NCBI GenBank assembly: GCA_902521675.1
Contig: CABYSP010000009.1
Span: 1-54,617 of the forward strand
DNA from: an uncultured Pelagibacteraceae bacterium
GTDB lineage: Bacteria > Pseudomonadota > Alphaproteobacteria > Pelagibacterales > Pelagibacteraceae
Length of the DNA stretch: 54,617 nt
Reading direction: 5' to 3'
How positions within the stretch are numbered: the stretch's first letter is position 1; each line of letters starts with the position of its first letter. This document shows, piece after piece, positions 19,124-27,185 of the stretch. The notes beneath the pieces are model-generated. The model ran no database searches, was not told the DNA's origin, and saw only the letters and a list, made by a program, of their open reading frames with translations. Both the position numbers and the translations under genes were made by a program.

Positions 19124-20578
19124 ATGAGCCAAAATATAAAAATAGATCCCTATGGGTTCAGAGAATATGACGCTCGTTGGTTGTATGAGAAAGACATAAA
19201 TTCAGCTGGAATAGAGAATCTTGGTAAAGGGCTTGGAACACAAATAAAAATTCAAACTAAAAAAGAAAATCCGAGAATCATAGTTGGCCATGATTATCGC
19301 TCTTATAGTGAGGAAATAAAAGCAGCTCTTAAAAAAGGATTATTGTCTACAGGTTGCAATATAGAAGATATTGGTCTGTCATTATCTCCAATGGTTTATT
19401 TTGCACAATTCAATTTAGATGCAGATGCGGTTGCTATGGTTACAGCAAGTCATAATGAAAATGGTTGGACTGGTGTGAAAATGGGTATCAAAAAAGGACT
19501 AACTCATGCACCTGAAGAAATGAAGGAATTAAAAGAAATTACCTTAAATGAAAAATTTACAAAAGGTGAAGGTAATGAAAAGCAAATAAAAGATTTTGAT
19601 AAAATTTATAAAGAAAACCTAATTAGTAAAAACAAAATTAACAAAAAAATAAAATCAGTGGTGGCTTGTGGAAACGGAACAGCAGGTGTTTTTGCCCCAG
19701 ATATTCTAAGAGGTATAGGGTGTGAGGTAATAGAATTAGATTGTAACCTAGATTGGAATTTTCCTAAATACAATCCAAATCCAGAGGATCTGGAAATGCT
19801 TCATGAAATAGCTAAAGCAGTTAAAGAAAACAATGCTGATATAGGTTTTGGATTTGATGGTGATGGAGATAGGGTCGGTGTTATTGACAATAATGGTAAT
19901 GAAATATTTTCAGATAAAATAGGACTTTTAATAGCTAGGAATTTGTCAGGCAAACATAAAAATTCAAAATTTATAGTAGATGTAAAATCAACAGGTTTAT
20001 ACTCAAAAGATAAAATCTTATTAGAAAACAATTGTGAAACAATTTATTGGAAAACTGGTCATTCTCACATTAAAAGAAAAGTAAACACTGAAAAAGCATT
20101 AGCGGGCTTTGAAAAAAGTGGCCATTTCTTTTTTAATCAACCTTTAGGATATGGTTATGACGATGGAATTAACTCAGCAATTCAAGTGTGTCACTTATTA
20201 GATAATCAAAATAAAAAAATGAGTGAAATTATTAGTGAATTACCTAGTACGTTTCAAACTCCAACAATGGCACCTTTTTGCAAAGATGAAGAGAAGTATA
20301 TTGTTGTAGAAGAACTAGTTAAACAAATTAAAAATTTACAAAAAAATAATACTAAAATAGATGGCCAAACTATCAATGATATTTTAACTGTTAATGGGGT
20401 TAGGTTTTCATTCGAAGATGGTTCTTGGGGGCTTATAAGAGCTTCCTCAAATAAGCCATCTTTAGTAATTGTAACCGAAAGTCCTACATCGGATGAAAGA
20501 AAGAAAGAAATATTTGATTTTATTGACGATTTACTCCAAAAAACTGGAAAAATTGGTAAATACGATCAAAAAATTTAA
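19124..20578 (+). CDS. Phosphomannomutase/phosphoglucomutase
   Basis: 484-residue alpha-D-phosphohexomutase interconverting hexose 6- and 1-phosphates for nucleotide-sugar and envelope synthesis. The phosphoserine loop is VTASHNENGW with Ser109; the metal loop is DGDGDR at 245-250; the sugar-specificity region FEKSGHFFF and the C-terminal phosphate-binding RASSNKPSLVI are present. AlgC-type enzymes are about 460 residues, so length is near normal. Substrate choice (mannose against glucose) is not decided by the sequence. It is divergent from nrdAB and followed by a structured gap ending in a terminator. Confidence 0.88.
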   Translation: MSQNIKIDPYGFREYDARWLYEKDINSAGIENLGKGLGTQIKIQTKKENPRIIVGHDYRSYSEEIKAALKKGLLSTGCNIEDIGLSLSPMVYFAQFNLDADAVAMVTASHNENGWTGVKMGIKKGLTHAPEEMKELKEITLNEKFTKGEGNEKQIKDFDKIYKENLISKNKINKKIKSVVACGNGTAGVFAPDILRGIGCEVIELDCNLDWNFPKYNPNPEDLEMLHEIAKAVKENNADIGFGFDGDGDRVGVIDNNGNEIFSDKIGLLIARNLSGKHKNSKFIVDVKSTGLYSKDKILLENNCETIYWKTGHSHIKRKVNTEKALAGFEKSGHFFFNQPLGYGYDDGINSAIQVCHLLDNQNKKMSEIISELPSTFQTPTMAPFCKDEEKYIVVEELVKQIKNLQKNNTKIDGQTINDILTVNGVRFSFEDGSWGLIRASSNKPSLVIVTESPTSDERKKEIFDFIDDLLQKTGKIGKYDQKI

Positions 20579-20625
20579 TAGTTAACAAAGTTCATTTTCA
20601 ACTAATAAGTGTTCATAAAAATGTA

Positions 20626-20687
20626 AAGAATCACCTATTCTTAGTAAGTGAGGTGATGGAGGGAGACTGAAGTCACCTCTTTTTTTT
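20626..20687 (+). ncRNA. Candidate small structured RNA in an oversized convergent gap
   Basis: The gap between phosphomannomutase and the convergent tauE-like gene is 107 bases, whereas the other seven convergent pairs in the window have 8 bases or fewer or overlap. It holds hairpin AAGAAT/ATTCTT (20626-20631 with 20637-20642, loop CACCT), then the terminator stem GAGGTGA/TCACCTC. ATCACCT at 20630-20636 can also pair with AGGTGAT at 20651-20657, so two folds exclude each other. It may be an independent small RNA or just the 3' end of the phosphomannomutase transcript; I do not recognise a family. Confidence 0.35.
20650..20687 (+). terminator. Intrinsic terminator
   Basis: Perfect 7-bp stem GAGGTGA (20650-20656) with TCACCTC (20673-20679), a 16-base loop containing GGAGGGAG, and eight T residues from 20680 to 20687. 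It would end plus-strand transcription before the convergent gene's stop codon at 20686. On the minus strand there is no T tract after the stem, so it is one-directional. Confidence 0.8.
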
Positions 20688-21471
20688 ATAATTTTAAATA
20701 TTCGTAAAAAAATTTAATCGAAATTACTAGTAGAAACATTCCAAAAAACTTACTAATTTTATTTTTATCGATACTGTGAACAGTTTTTGCACCTATTCTA
20801 GCCATGAAAGTTGTGATTGGTATAAATATAAGAAAAGCAGGAATATTTATAAAGCCAATACTTAATGGAAGATTAGAATTTAAATAATTACCAGAAATTA
20901 AAAAACCTATTGCTCCAAAAAGAGCAATTAAAAAGCCTATAGCTGCTGCGCTTCCTATGGCTTTATTTATTGAATAGCCAAAGAACTTGAGGATAGGCAC
21001 ATTCATTACCGCCCCTCCTATACCCATAGGTGCAGATATAAAACCAACAATAAAACCAAGGATTACTTTTAGATGTAATTTCATTTTAACAATTATGTTT
21101 TGCTCCTTTTCTTTTATTAACAATAAATAAACTCCTAAAAATAAGATCATTATAGAAAAAAATAAAACCAAGAATTTAGTTTTTAAAGAAGCAGCAAAAA
21201 TAGTACCAATAACAACTCCTAATACAACAAAAAGACCATAGTTTTTTACAACGTCAAAGTCAACGGCTTTAAATTTATGATGTGTTAAAACTGAAACTGT
21301 AGATGTGGGTATTATTATTGCAAAAGAAGTTCCTACAGCAAGATGCATAACATATTGAGGATCAATTTCTAAAGAACCAAAAATAAAATATAAAAAGGGA
21401 ACAGTTATCAACCCTCCACCGATACCAAATAATCCAGCAACAAAACCAACTGGTATAGCCGTTAAAGCCAT
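20686..21471 (-). CDS. TauE/SafE-family membrane permease
   Basis: 261-residue inner-membrane protein with about eight hydrophobic segments. The family signature GLFGIGGGLITVPFLYF is near the N-terminus and its repeat GFISAPMGIGGAVMNVPIL is in the second half, the internal duplication typical of TauE/SafE (formerly DUF81) proteins. Family members are implicated in exporting sulfite or sulfoacetate-type anions. A link to the taurine genes 30 kb away is possible but not shown. The upstream dusA ends 40 bases away on the same strand. Confidence 0.88.
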   Translation of the reverse strand: MALTAIPVGFVAGLFGIGGGLITVPFLYFIFGSLEIDPQYVMHLAVGTSFAIIIPTSTVSVLTHHKFKAVDFDVVKNYGLFVVLGVVIGTIFAASLKTKFLVLFFSIMILFLGVYLLLIKEKEQNIIVKMKLHLKVILGFIVGFISAPMGIGGAVMNVPILKFFGYSINKAIGSAAAIGFLIALFGAIGFLISGNYLNSNLPLSIGFINIPAFLIFIPITTFMARIGAKTVHSIDKNKISKFFGMFLLVISIKFFYEYLKL

Positions 21472-21511
21472 TAATAAAATAATATAACTATATTCGTTTG
21501 TTAATATTGAA

Positions 21512-22504
21512 TTAAGCAGACTGCCCTACTCTAGTATCTACATTATTGTATTTAATTTTATCCATAATGTGATCAATTTTTTTCACATCAGCATCTCTTA
21601 CACACATGTTTTCACTTAAATATCTTTTCCAATAACTTGCACCTGTTTGACCATGAAATAAACCAAGAGTATGTCTCATGATTTGGTTCAATCTTGTTCC
21701 TTTTTTTAATTCTTCTTTAACATAAGGAATAAGCTGTTCAATTACATCTTGTCTGCTTAGAACATCGTCATTATTAAATATTTCTCTTTCAATATCTGCT
21801 AATAAATAAGGGGTATGATACGCAGCTCTTCCTATCATTACACCATCTGTTTTTTCTAAATGAGGTTTTATTTCATCTACTGAAGTTATTCCTCCATTGA
21901 TAATAATCTCTTCATTTGGAAAATCTTTTTTTAATTTATAAACATATTCGTATTTTAGAGGAGGAATATTTAAATTTTGCTTAGGTGTAAATTTACCTAA
22001 CATTGCTTTTCTTGCATGTATGATAAAAGTTTTAATCCCTGTTGCTTTTAGAGTAGAAATAAAACTATGTAAATTTTCATAATCTTCCACATCATCATAA
22101 CCAATTCTTGTTTTTATAGTTACTGGTAGTTTTGTAACTGATTGCATTTTACTTAAACAATCTGCCACTAAATTTGGCTCTTTCATTAAACAAGCACCAA
22201 ATCTATTTTTTTCAACTTTTTTACTAGGACAACCTAAGTTTAGATTAATTTCATCATAACCAAAATCTTCGCCTACTTTAGTAGCTTCAGCTAAAAGTTT
22301 TGGAGAAGATCCTCCTAATTGAAGTGCTACAGGTTTCTCATTAATATTAAACTCTAATAACTTTTTTTTATCTCCTCTATTTATGGCTTCATCGACTATC
22401 ATCTCAGTATAAAGAAGTGTGTTTTTGGATATTAATCTAAGAAAATATCGTTCATGACGATCTGTACAATCCATCATAGGAGCAACTGATACTTTCCTAT
22501 TCAT
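21512..22504 (-). CDS. dusA: tRNA-dihydrouridine(20/20a) synthase
   Basis: 330-residue FMN-dependent enzyme that reduces uridines in the tRNA D-loop with NADPH. The N-terminal VAPMMDCTDRHERYFLR, the LQLGGSSP motif, NLNLGCPSKKVEKNRFGACLM with catalytic Cys105, KTRIGYDD, and IHARKAMLGK are DusA-specific features. NGGI and GRAAYHTPYLLADI mark FMN phosphate binding. Length is normal. It lies between rpoZ (22-base gap) and the TauE-family gene on the same strand. Confidence 0.95.
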   Translation of the reverse strand: MNRKVSVAPMMDCTDRHERYFLRLISKNTLLYTEMIVDEAINRGDKKKLLEFNINEKPVALQLGGSSPKLLAEATKVGEDFGYDEINLNLGCPSKKVEKNRFGACLMKEPNLVADCLSKMQSVTKLPVTIKTRIGYDDVEDYENLHSFISTLKATGIKTFIIHARKAMLGKFTPKQNLNIPPLKYEYVYKLKKDFPNEEIIINGGITSVDEIKPHLEKTDGVMIGRAAYHTPYLLADIEREIFNNDDVLSRQDVIEQLIPYVKEELKKGTRLNQIMRHTLGLFHGQTGASYWKRYLSENMCVRDADVKKIDHIMDKIKYNNVDTRVGQSA

Positions 22505-22526
22505 AGTATAACTTTATATTATTTTT

Positions 22527-23063
22527 TTAAGAGTTTGAAGCTTCAGTGTCGTCTGAAGATACGTCTGCTTCTTGATTTTCAGATTCAGATACTTCATCTA
22601 AAGAAACTTCTCCTTGCTCATTCATAGTTTCTTCGCCTAAGGAATTATCAACTTCTGCTGTAGCTGTTTCAGATAGCTCAGCTAAATCTTCTTTTGTAAC
22701 TTGAATTTTTTCAGGTATTTTTCTTGCTCTTTTAGATGGTAAAATTGGGGTTCCACTTTTTGAGATTTCACCTTTGTATAAATTTTCAAAATCATCGCCT
22801 ATTTCTTCATCATCCTCTGCGCTATCATCAACTTGCTCAACATGTTTTCTAAGTTTATAAACTGCACTATCAGTTAAATCTGAAACTTTAATTTTTTCTT
22901 CTGCAATTTCTCTTAAAGAAATAACTGTATTTTTATCGTTATCTCTATCAATTGTTGGTTCTATTCCTGCATTAAGTTGAGTAGCTCTTTCTTTAGCAAC
23001 AAGTACTAATTCGTAAGGACTCTCTACTTTATCTATACAATCTTCTACGGTAACTCTAGCCAT
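22527..23063 (-). CDS. rpoZ: RNA polymerase omega subunit with long acidic C-terminal extension
   Basis: The first 90 or so residues are the omega fold: MARVTVEDCIDKVESPYELVLVAKERATQLNAG (quoted in part, VTVEDCIDKV and LVLVAKERATQL) and AVISLREIAE-type TVISLREIAEEK. Omega aids assembly and stability of the polymerase by clasping beta-prime. Alphaproteobacterial omega is usually about 110-130 residues; here it is 178, and residues from about 95 on are a low-complexity tail rich in Glu, Asp and Ser, with a short basic patch (SKRARKIPEK) near 110-120. The tail is probably disordered. Its role is unknown. Confidence 0.88.
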   Translation of the reverse strand: MARVTVEDCIDKVESPYELVLVAKERATQLNAGIEPTIDRDNDKNTVISLREIAEEKIKVSDLTDSAVYKLRKHVEQVDDSAEDDEEIGDDFENLYKGEISKSGTPILPSKRARKIPEKIQVTKEDLAELSETATAEVDNSLGEETMNEQGEVSLDEVSESENQEADVSSDDTEASNS

Positions 23064-23106
23064 GGGGAGTATCTACACAGTGAGTCTTAAAAAATCAAGG
23101 GCTATT

Positions 23107-24312
23107 TTATAAATATTGAGGGTTTAGCTTATTTTTAACTGAATAAAGAAGAATAATTGAGCCAAAGATATAGGCTCCTGAAACAACGGCTATCTGTTCA
23201 ATTGAAAAACCAATATCAATTAAAAAACCGAATAAAGCTGTGCCAAAAGCTGTTGCAAATACCATTAACGCAGTTGTTAAGGCTTTTATGGATCCAATAT
23301 ATTTAACACCATAAATCTCTGCCCATGTTGAAGAACCAAGAACATTTGCAAGACCATTAGTTACTCCAAGTAAACCAAAAAATACAAAAGAGGATAATGA
23401 TGCATTAAAATAGTAAAGAACTACAGTTGAAAAAAAAAGTGGTACATTCATATAAATTAATAATTTTCTACTTGAAAATTTATCAATTAAAAAACCTGAT
23501 ATAAAAAGAGTGATCACCGATAAAATTGAGTAAGCCATAAATGATTGAGCAATCACATAAGGACCCCATTCTTTAGATGAAGATATAAAAGACTGATAAA
23601 CAAAAGATCCAGTTGCAATCCATGGCATAGCGAGCATTGTCATACAGATGATATAAAATCTATAATCTTTTAAAACTTCAATTCTTTTCCATTGTTTGAT
23701 TTCTTTATAGTTTTCTTTTATTTTAGATTCTTCTCTAGTATCAAGCTTAACGTCTTTAACTAAAAGAAAAGTTGCAACAGGTAAAACAAGTATAACTAAA
23801 ATAGATATTGAAACCCAAATATTTCTCCATTCTATAAAAGTTAATAAAAAAACAATTAAAACTGGCATTATAAATTCAGCCAATGACAATCCTAACCAAC
23901 CTGTACTTAAAGCTCTGCCTCTATTTTTTTCAAAAAATCGAGATATGGTTGTCGTTGCAGTGTGACTTGATAATCCTTGTCCAGATAATCGCATTAAAAA
24001 AATTCCTATAAATAAAAAAATAACTGATGAAATTTTTGAAAATATAAAGCTAGAAGCAGAAAGAAAAATAATTACATAAGAAGCAAACTTTAATATGTTT
24101 ACGTCATCAATTTTTTTTCCAATCCAAACTAAAACAATACTACTTAGTAAAGTGGCTGATGCATAAATTGAGCCAAATTGTCCATGTGTAATTGATAATG
24201 CGTCTCTAATACTAGAATTAAATAAGCCAAGAAAAAAACTCTGTCCAAAACTTGAAAAAAATGTAAAAATAAATCCAAATACAATTACTTTTAAACTTAA
24301 ACTTTTAAACAT
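23107..24312 (-). CDS. Major facilitator superfamily transporter
   Basis: 401-residue protein with about 12 hydrophobic helices and a central basic cytoplasmic loop (about residues 190-215, EESKIKENYKEIKQWKR). The loop after helix 2 reads IGKKIDDVNILKF, a weak form of the MFS GxxxDxxGRR motif, and FLIDKFSSRKLLIY provides the second-half copy. It resembles the oxalate/formate- or monocarboxylate-porter-like branch, but substrate cannot be assigned. Its start codon is only 11 bases from that of the divergent dehydrogenase gene. Confidence 0.85.
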   Translation of the reverse strand: MFKSLSLKVIVFGFIFTFFSSFGQSFFLGLFNSSIRDALSITHGQFGSIYASATLLSSIVLVWIGKKIDDVNILKFASYVIIFLSASSFIFSKISSVIFLFIGIFLMRLSGQGLSSHTATTTISRFFEKNRGRALSTGWLGLSLAEFIMPVLIVFLLTFIEWRNIWVSISILVILVLPVATFLLVKDVKLDTREESKIKENYKEIKQWKRIEVLKDYRFYIICMTMLAMPWIATGSFVYQSFISSSKEWGPYVIAQSFMAYSILSVITLFISGFLIDKFSSRKLLIYMNVPLFFSTVVLYYFNASLSSFVFFGLLGVTNGLANVLGSSTWAEIYGVKYIGSIKALTTALMVFATAFGTALFGFLIDIGFSIEQIAVVSGAYIFGSIILLYSVKNKLNPQYL

Positions 24313-24323
24313 AGAAATAAATT

Positions 24324-25199
24324 ATGACTTGTAATGTTGCTTTCATAGGTCTTGGGGTTATGGGCTACCCAATGGCTGGATATATATCAAAAGCCGGACA
24401 CAATGTAACTGTTTTTAATAGAACAAAGTCTAAAGCTGAAAAATGGATTGGTGAATATAAAGGTAAAATGGCGAATACACCTGCGGAGGCTGCAGATGGT
24501 GCTGATTTCATTTTTACATGTGTTGGTAATGATGATGATTTAAGAGAAGTAGCAACTGGAGAAAATGGATTATTTAACACAGCAAAAGCTGGGTCTATTT
24601 TTATTGATAACTCAACTGTATCTGCAGAAGTATCAAGAGAATTAAATAAAAAAGCAAATGATAAAGGTTTTAGTTTTTTAGATGCTCCTATTTCAGGAGG
24701 TCAAGCTGGCGCTGAAGGCGGAATACTAACAGTAATGGTTGGTGGGGATGAAGAAGTGTTTAAAAAGGCTGAAACTGTGATTGATTGTTACAGTAAAAAA
24801 GTAAAATTAATTGGTCCTTGTGGAAGTGGCCAGTTAACAAAAATGATGAACCAAATGTGTATTGCTGGAACAGTCCAAGGTTTATCTGAAGCAATTAATT
24901 TTGGAATAAACGCCGGTTTAGATATGGATAAAGTTATGGAAACTATATCTAAAGGTGCAGCACAATCTTGGCAGATGGAAAATAGATACCGAACTATGAC
25001 AGATGATAAGTTTGATTATGGTTTTGCTATTGATTGGATGAGAAAAGATCTAAAAATTGCAATCGAGGAAGCAAAAAAAAATGGCTCACCTGTTCCTATA
25101 ACAGAAATTATTGATGGTTATTATGCTGAGGTTCAAGAAATGGGTGGAAACCGTTGGGATAGCTCAGGCTTGATTGCTAGATTAAAAAAGAAAAAATAA
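24324..25199 (+). CDS. 3-hydroxyisobutyrate dehydrogenase-family oxidoreductase
   Basis: 291-residue NAD(P)-dependent beta-hydroxyacid dehydrogenase. Rossmann motif IGLGVMGYPMAG is at 8-19, the substrate-binding DAPISGGQAGAEGG follows near 120, and the catalytic lysine is in GSGQLTKMMNQM near 172. Members act on 3-hydroxyisobutyrate, tartronate semialdehyde or related acids; this sequence resembles the GarR/MmsB group without deciding among them. It is divergent from the MFS gene and followed 5 bases later by a PNPOx-fold gene. Confidence 0.85.
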   Translation: MTCNVAFIGLGVMGYPMAGYISKAGHNVTVFNRTKSKAEKWIGEYKGKMANTPAEAADGADFIFTCVGNDDDLREVATGENGLFNTAKAGSIFIDNSTVSAEVSRELNKKANDKGFSFLDAPISGGQAGAEGGILTVMVGGDEEVFKKAETVIDCYSKKVKLIGPCGSGQLTKMMNQMCIAGTVQGLSEAINFGINAGLDMDKVMETISKGAAQSWQMENRYRTMTDDKFDYGFAIDWMRKDLKIAIEEAKKNGSPVPITEIIDGYYAEVQEMGGNRWDSSGLIARLKKKK

Positions 25200-25204
25200 T
25201 ATTT

Positions 25205-25810
25205 GTGACGGATCCAGTTCCTTATTACGAGGACTTTGCAGAGATCAAAAAGAAAATTTGGTCAATGCTAGACAATGCTATTAAAGACAGAGGTTCTCCT
25301 TTTAGAATACCGGTATTCATATGTGGTGATCAATCTGATATAGATGGAAGAATTGTTGTTCTAAGAAAATCTGATCAATCAAATAATCTTGTCCAATATC
25401 ATAGCGATATTAGGTCTGATAAGATTGAAAAATTAAAAGCAAATAAAAATGCTGCAATGTTGTTTTACGACAAAGATGAAAAAATACAGGTAAGATTAAA
25501 AGTTGAATGCACGATTAATCACAATAATGATGTAACAAAAGAATCTTGGTCTAGAACCCAACATATTAGTAGAAAATGTTATTTGGTTGATAATGGTCCT
25601 GGAACAGAATCTGATATTCCAACTTCAGGTTTAAAACCAGAATTAGATAATTTTGATTACACCAAAGAACAAAGTGAAGAAGGTTACAAAAATTTTACTG
25701 TAATTCAGTGTAAAATTAAATCTATAGAATGGCTTTATTTAGCTGCTAAAGGCCATCGAAGAGCTAAGTTTAATTTGGAAAATGATAAAGATACCTGGTT
25801 AGTCCCATAG
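25205..25810 (+). CDS. Pyridoxamine-5'-phosphate-oxidase-fold flavin protein
   Basis: 201-residue protein with a split-barrel FMN-binding pattern: GRIVVLRKSD, YHSDIRSDKIEKLKANKNAAMLFYD and the C-terminal IEWLYLAAKGHRRAKF. It opens with a GTG start at 25205, 5 bases after the dehydrogenase stop; no nearby ATG would keep the N-terminal helix. True PdxH proteins end in RLxPE-like motifs that are absent, so it is more likely a general pyridoxamine-phosphate-oxidase-related protein than PdxH. Function unknown. The next gene starts directly after its stop. Confidence 0.75.
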   Translation: MTDPVPYYEDFAEIKKKIWSMLDNAIKDRGSPFRIPVFICGDQSDIDGRIVVLRKSDQSNNLVQYHSDIRSDKIEKLKANKNAAMLFYDKDEKIQVRLKVECTINHNNDVTKESWSRTQHISRKCYLVDNGPGTESDIPTSGLKPELDNFDYTKEQSEEGYKNFTVIQCKIKSIEWLYLAAKGHRRAKFNLENDKDTWLVP

Positions 25811-26014
25811 ATGGTAACTGGATATATATTTGCAGCATTTATTATAATTTTAGGATTAGCTGTAATGAGATTTGGAAGTATTCATTTTAAAAAATTTAAA
25901 GAGGGTAAAACCAAAATTGAATCAAAGTTAAGTGGAAAATTATCTTTTTTGATTTTATTTATAATAATTATTGGATTAATAGTTTATTCAGTCAATGATC
26001 TCTTATTTAATTAA
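25811..26014 (+). CDS. Small membrane protein, two predicted helices
   Basis: 67-residue protein with hydrophobic segments at about 4-23 and 43-62 separated by a basic loop (HFKKFKEGKTKIESK). ATG follows the stop of the PNPOx-fold gene with no spacer, so the two are likely co-translated. The helix-basic loop-helix form suggests a hairpin in the inner membrane with the loop in the cytoplasm. I recognise no family. The convergent gene ends 8 bases downstream. Confidence 0.65.
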   Translation: MVTGYIFAAFIIILGLAVMRFGSIHFKKFKEGKTKIESKLSGKLSFLILFIIIIGLIVYSVNDLLFN

Positions 26015-26022
26015 ATAAAGTA

Positions 26023-26892
26023 TTATTTTTTCCACTTCTTAAACCAATCATCTTTAGCATACTCTGTTAATTTATAAGTACACCACTCATTTTTTCTACC
26101 TTTTAGTAATTTCTTATGAGTGTATCTGGCTGGTATTTTATAATTTCCTGGTGGTTGTCCTCTTTTCTTTTGACCCAATGCACAAGCAATTTGTAACGGA
26201 TCAAAAGGTGTTTCGGATGTTGGTGTTAAATAAACAGAGTCCTTTAAATCAGGACATGTTGGATCTTTATGATCGTAAACTGCTTTTCCGAATTTAGTTG
26301 ATAAATCATGACTTAGAATACCCGAACCCAAGTGGGCTCCGTCTTTAACTCCTTTAGTACAAGGCATAGCAAACCCATTACCATGCAGTAATTCATGGAT
26401 AGAAATTTTTGTTATCTGACCAGAGGCTCTTTTAATAAACAAGTATCCATGATGAGGTCCCATTTGCCCTCCATCACCACTTGATGCGTCAGTAAAAGAA
26501 AAATACAATTTTTTAGGATTATTAAATCCTTGTTTTTGCAAATAATAATCTGGATAATTTACATTCCAACCACCTTTTCTTGCCTTACGATCCAATCTCG
26601 CGAATGAAATATCAAGCTTGCCATCTTTTCGATAATCAAATTTTAATCTTTGCTTATCTCCAGTCATTTTGAAAAATAAGTCATCTATTTTTTTTACTTC
26701 TTTTTCTATCCAACCGTTTATATCTCTTTCTTTATCTTTAGTTTTTTTTGCTAAAAGATAGATAAAATGGATTTGATAATCATCATTTACATCTGGTTGA
26801 TCTTCAAAGAATCTACCTGGTTTTTTATCAGAAGCAAAAATTGATGAACTGAATAGAGTAATTAGTAATATTAGTAATATTTTTTTATACAC
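26023..26892 (-). CDS. Secreted protein with HExxH zinc-peptidase-like motif
   Basis: 289-residue protein with a clear signal peptide (MYKKILLILLITLFSSSIFA, cleavage near 20-21). The mature part contains HELLHGNGF (His166, Glu167, His170), the metal and catalytic signature of zincin peptidases. The metzincin third ligand position (176) is Met, but His187 and the SHD at 195 could supply a ligand. Four cysteines in the second half (178, 213, 237, 271) could form disulfides in the periplasm. I do not recognise a family. It overlaps the upstream DUF1330 gene by 8 bases. Confidence 0.7.
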   Translation of the reverse strand: MYKKILLILLITLFSSSIFASDKKPGRFFEDQPDVNDDYQIHFIYLLAKKTKDKERDINGWIEKEVKKIDDLFFKMTGDKQRLKFDYRKDGKLDISFARLDRKARKGGWNVNYPDYYLQKQGFNNPKKLYFSFTDASSGDGGQMGPHHGYLFIKRASGQITKISIHELLHGNGFAMPCTKGVKDGAHLGSGILSHDLSTKFGKAVYDHKDPTCPDLKDSVYLTPTSETPFDPLQIACALGQKKRGQPPGNYKIPARYTHKKLLKGRKNEWCTYKLTEYAKDDWFKKWKK

Positions 26893-27175
26893 CTTTAATA
26901 ACTATATTTGTACCTTCAGAATTATCCAGTCTTATTTGTTTTATTGGTTTGTATTCTTCAGAATTGTACCATTCTAATGCTTTTTCATATGTAGGGAATT
27001 TAAGAATAATAATTCTAGGAAATTTTGTTTCTCCATCAAAAATTTGAAATTCACCAGCTCTTACTAAAAATTCTCCACCAAATTTTTTTACAAGTGGGGT
27101 TACTTTTTCAACATACTCTTTATAATTCTCATGATTAGTTATTTTCAATTGTGCTATTACATACCCTGCTGGCAT
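26885..27175 (-). CDS. DUF1330 family protein
   Basis: 96-residue ferredoxin-like dimeric alpha-beta-barrel protein. The opening AGYVIAQLKITNHENYKEY, the central GGEFLVRAGE and the FPTYEKALEWYNSEEYKPIK block are characteristic of DUF1330. Biochemical function is unknown in the family. The end overlaps the start of the secreted HExxH protein by 8 bases and the gamma carbonic anhydrase gene ends 10 bases upstream. Confidence 0.85.
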   Translation of the reverse strand: MPAGYVIAQLKITNHENYKEYVEKVTPLVKKFGGEFLVRAGEFQIFDGETKFPRIIILKFPTYEKALEWYNSEEYKPIKQIRLDNSEGTNIVIKGV

Positions 27176-27185
27176 TTAACTCCTC

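Noticed and set aside
20686-21471. Assigning the TauE-family exporter to the taurine pathway
   Set aside because: It is 30 kb from tauAB and the aminotransferase, beside dusA; family membership alone does not show sulfite export in this pathway.
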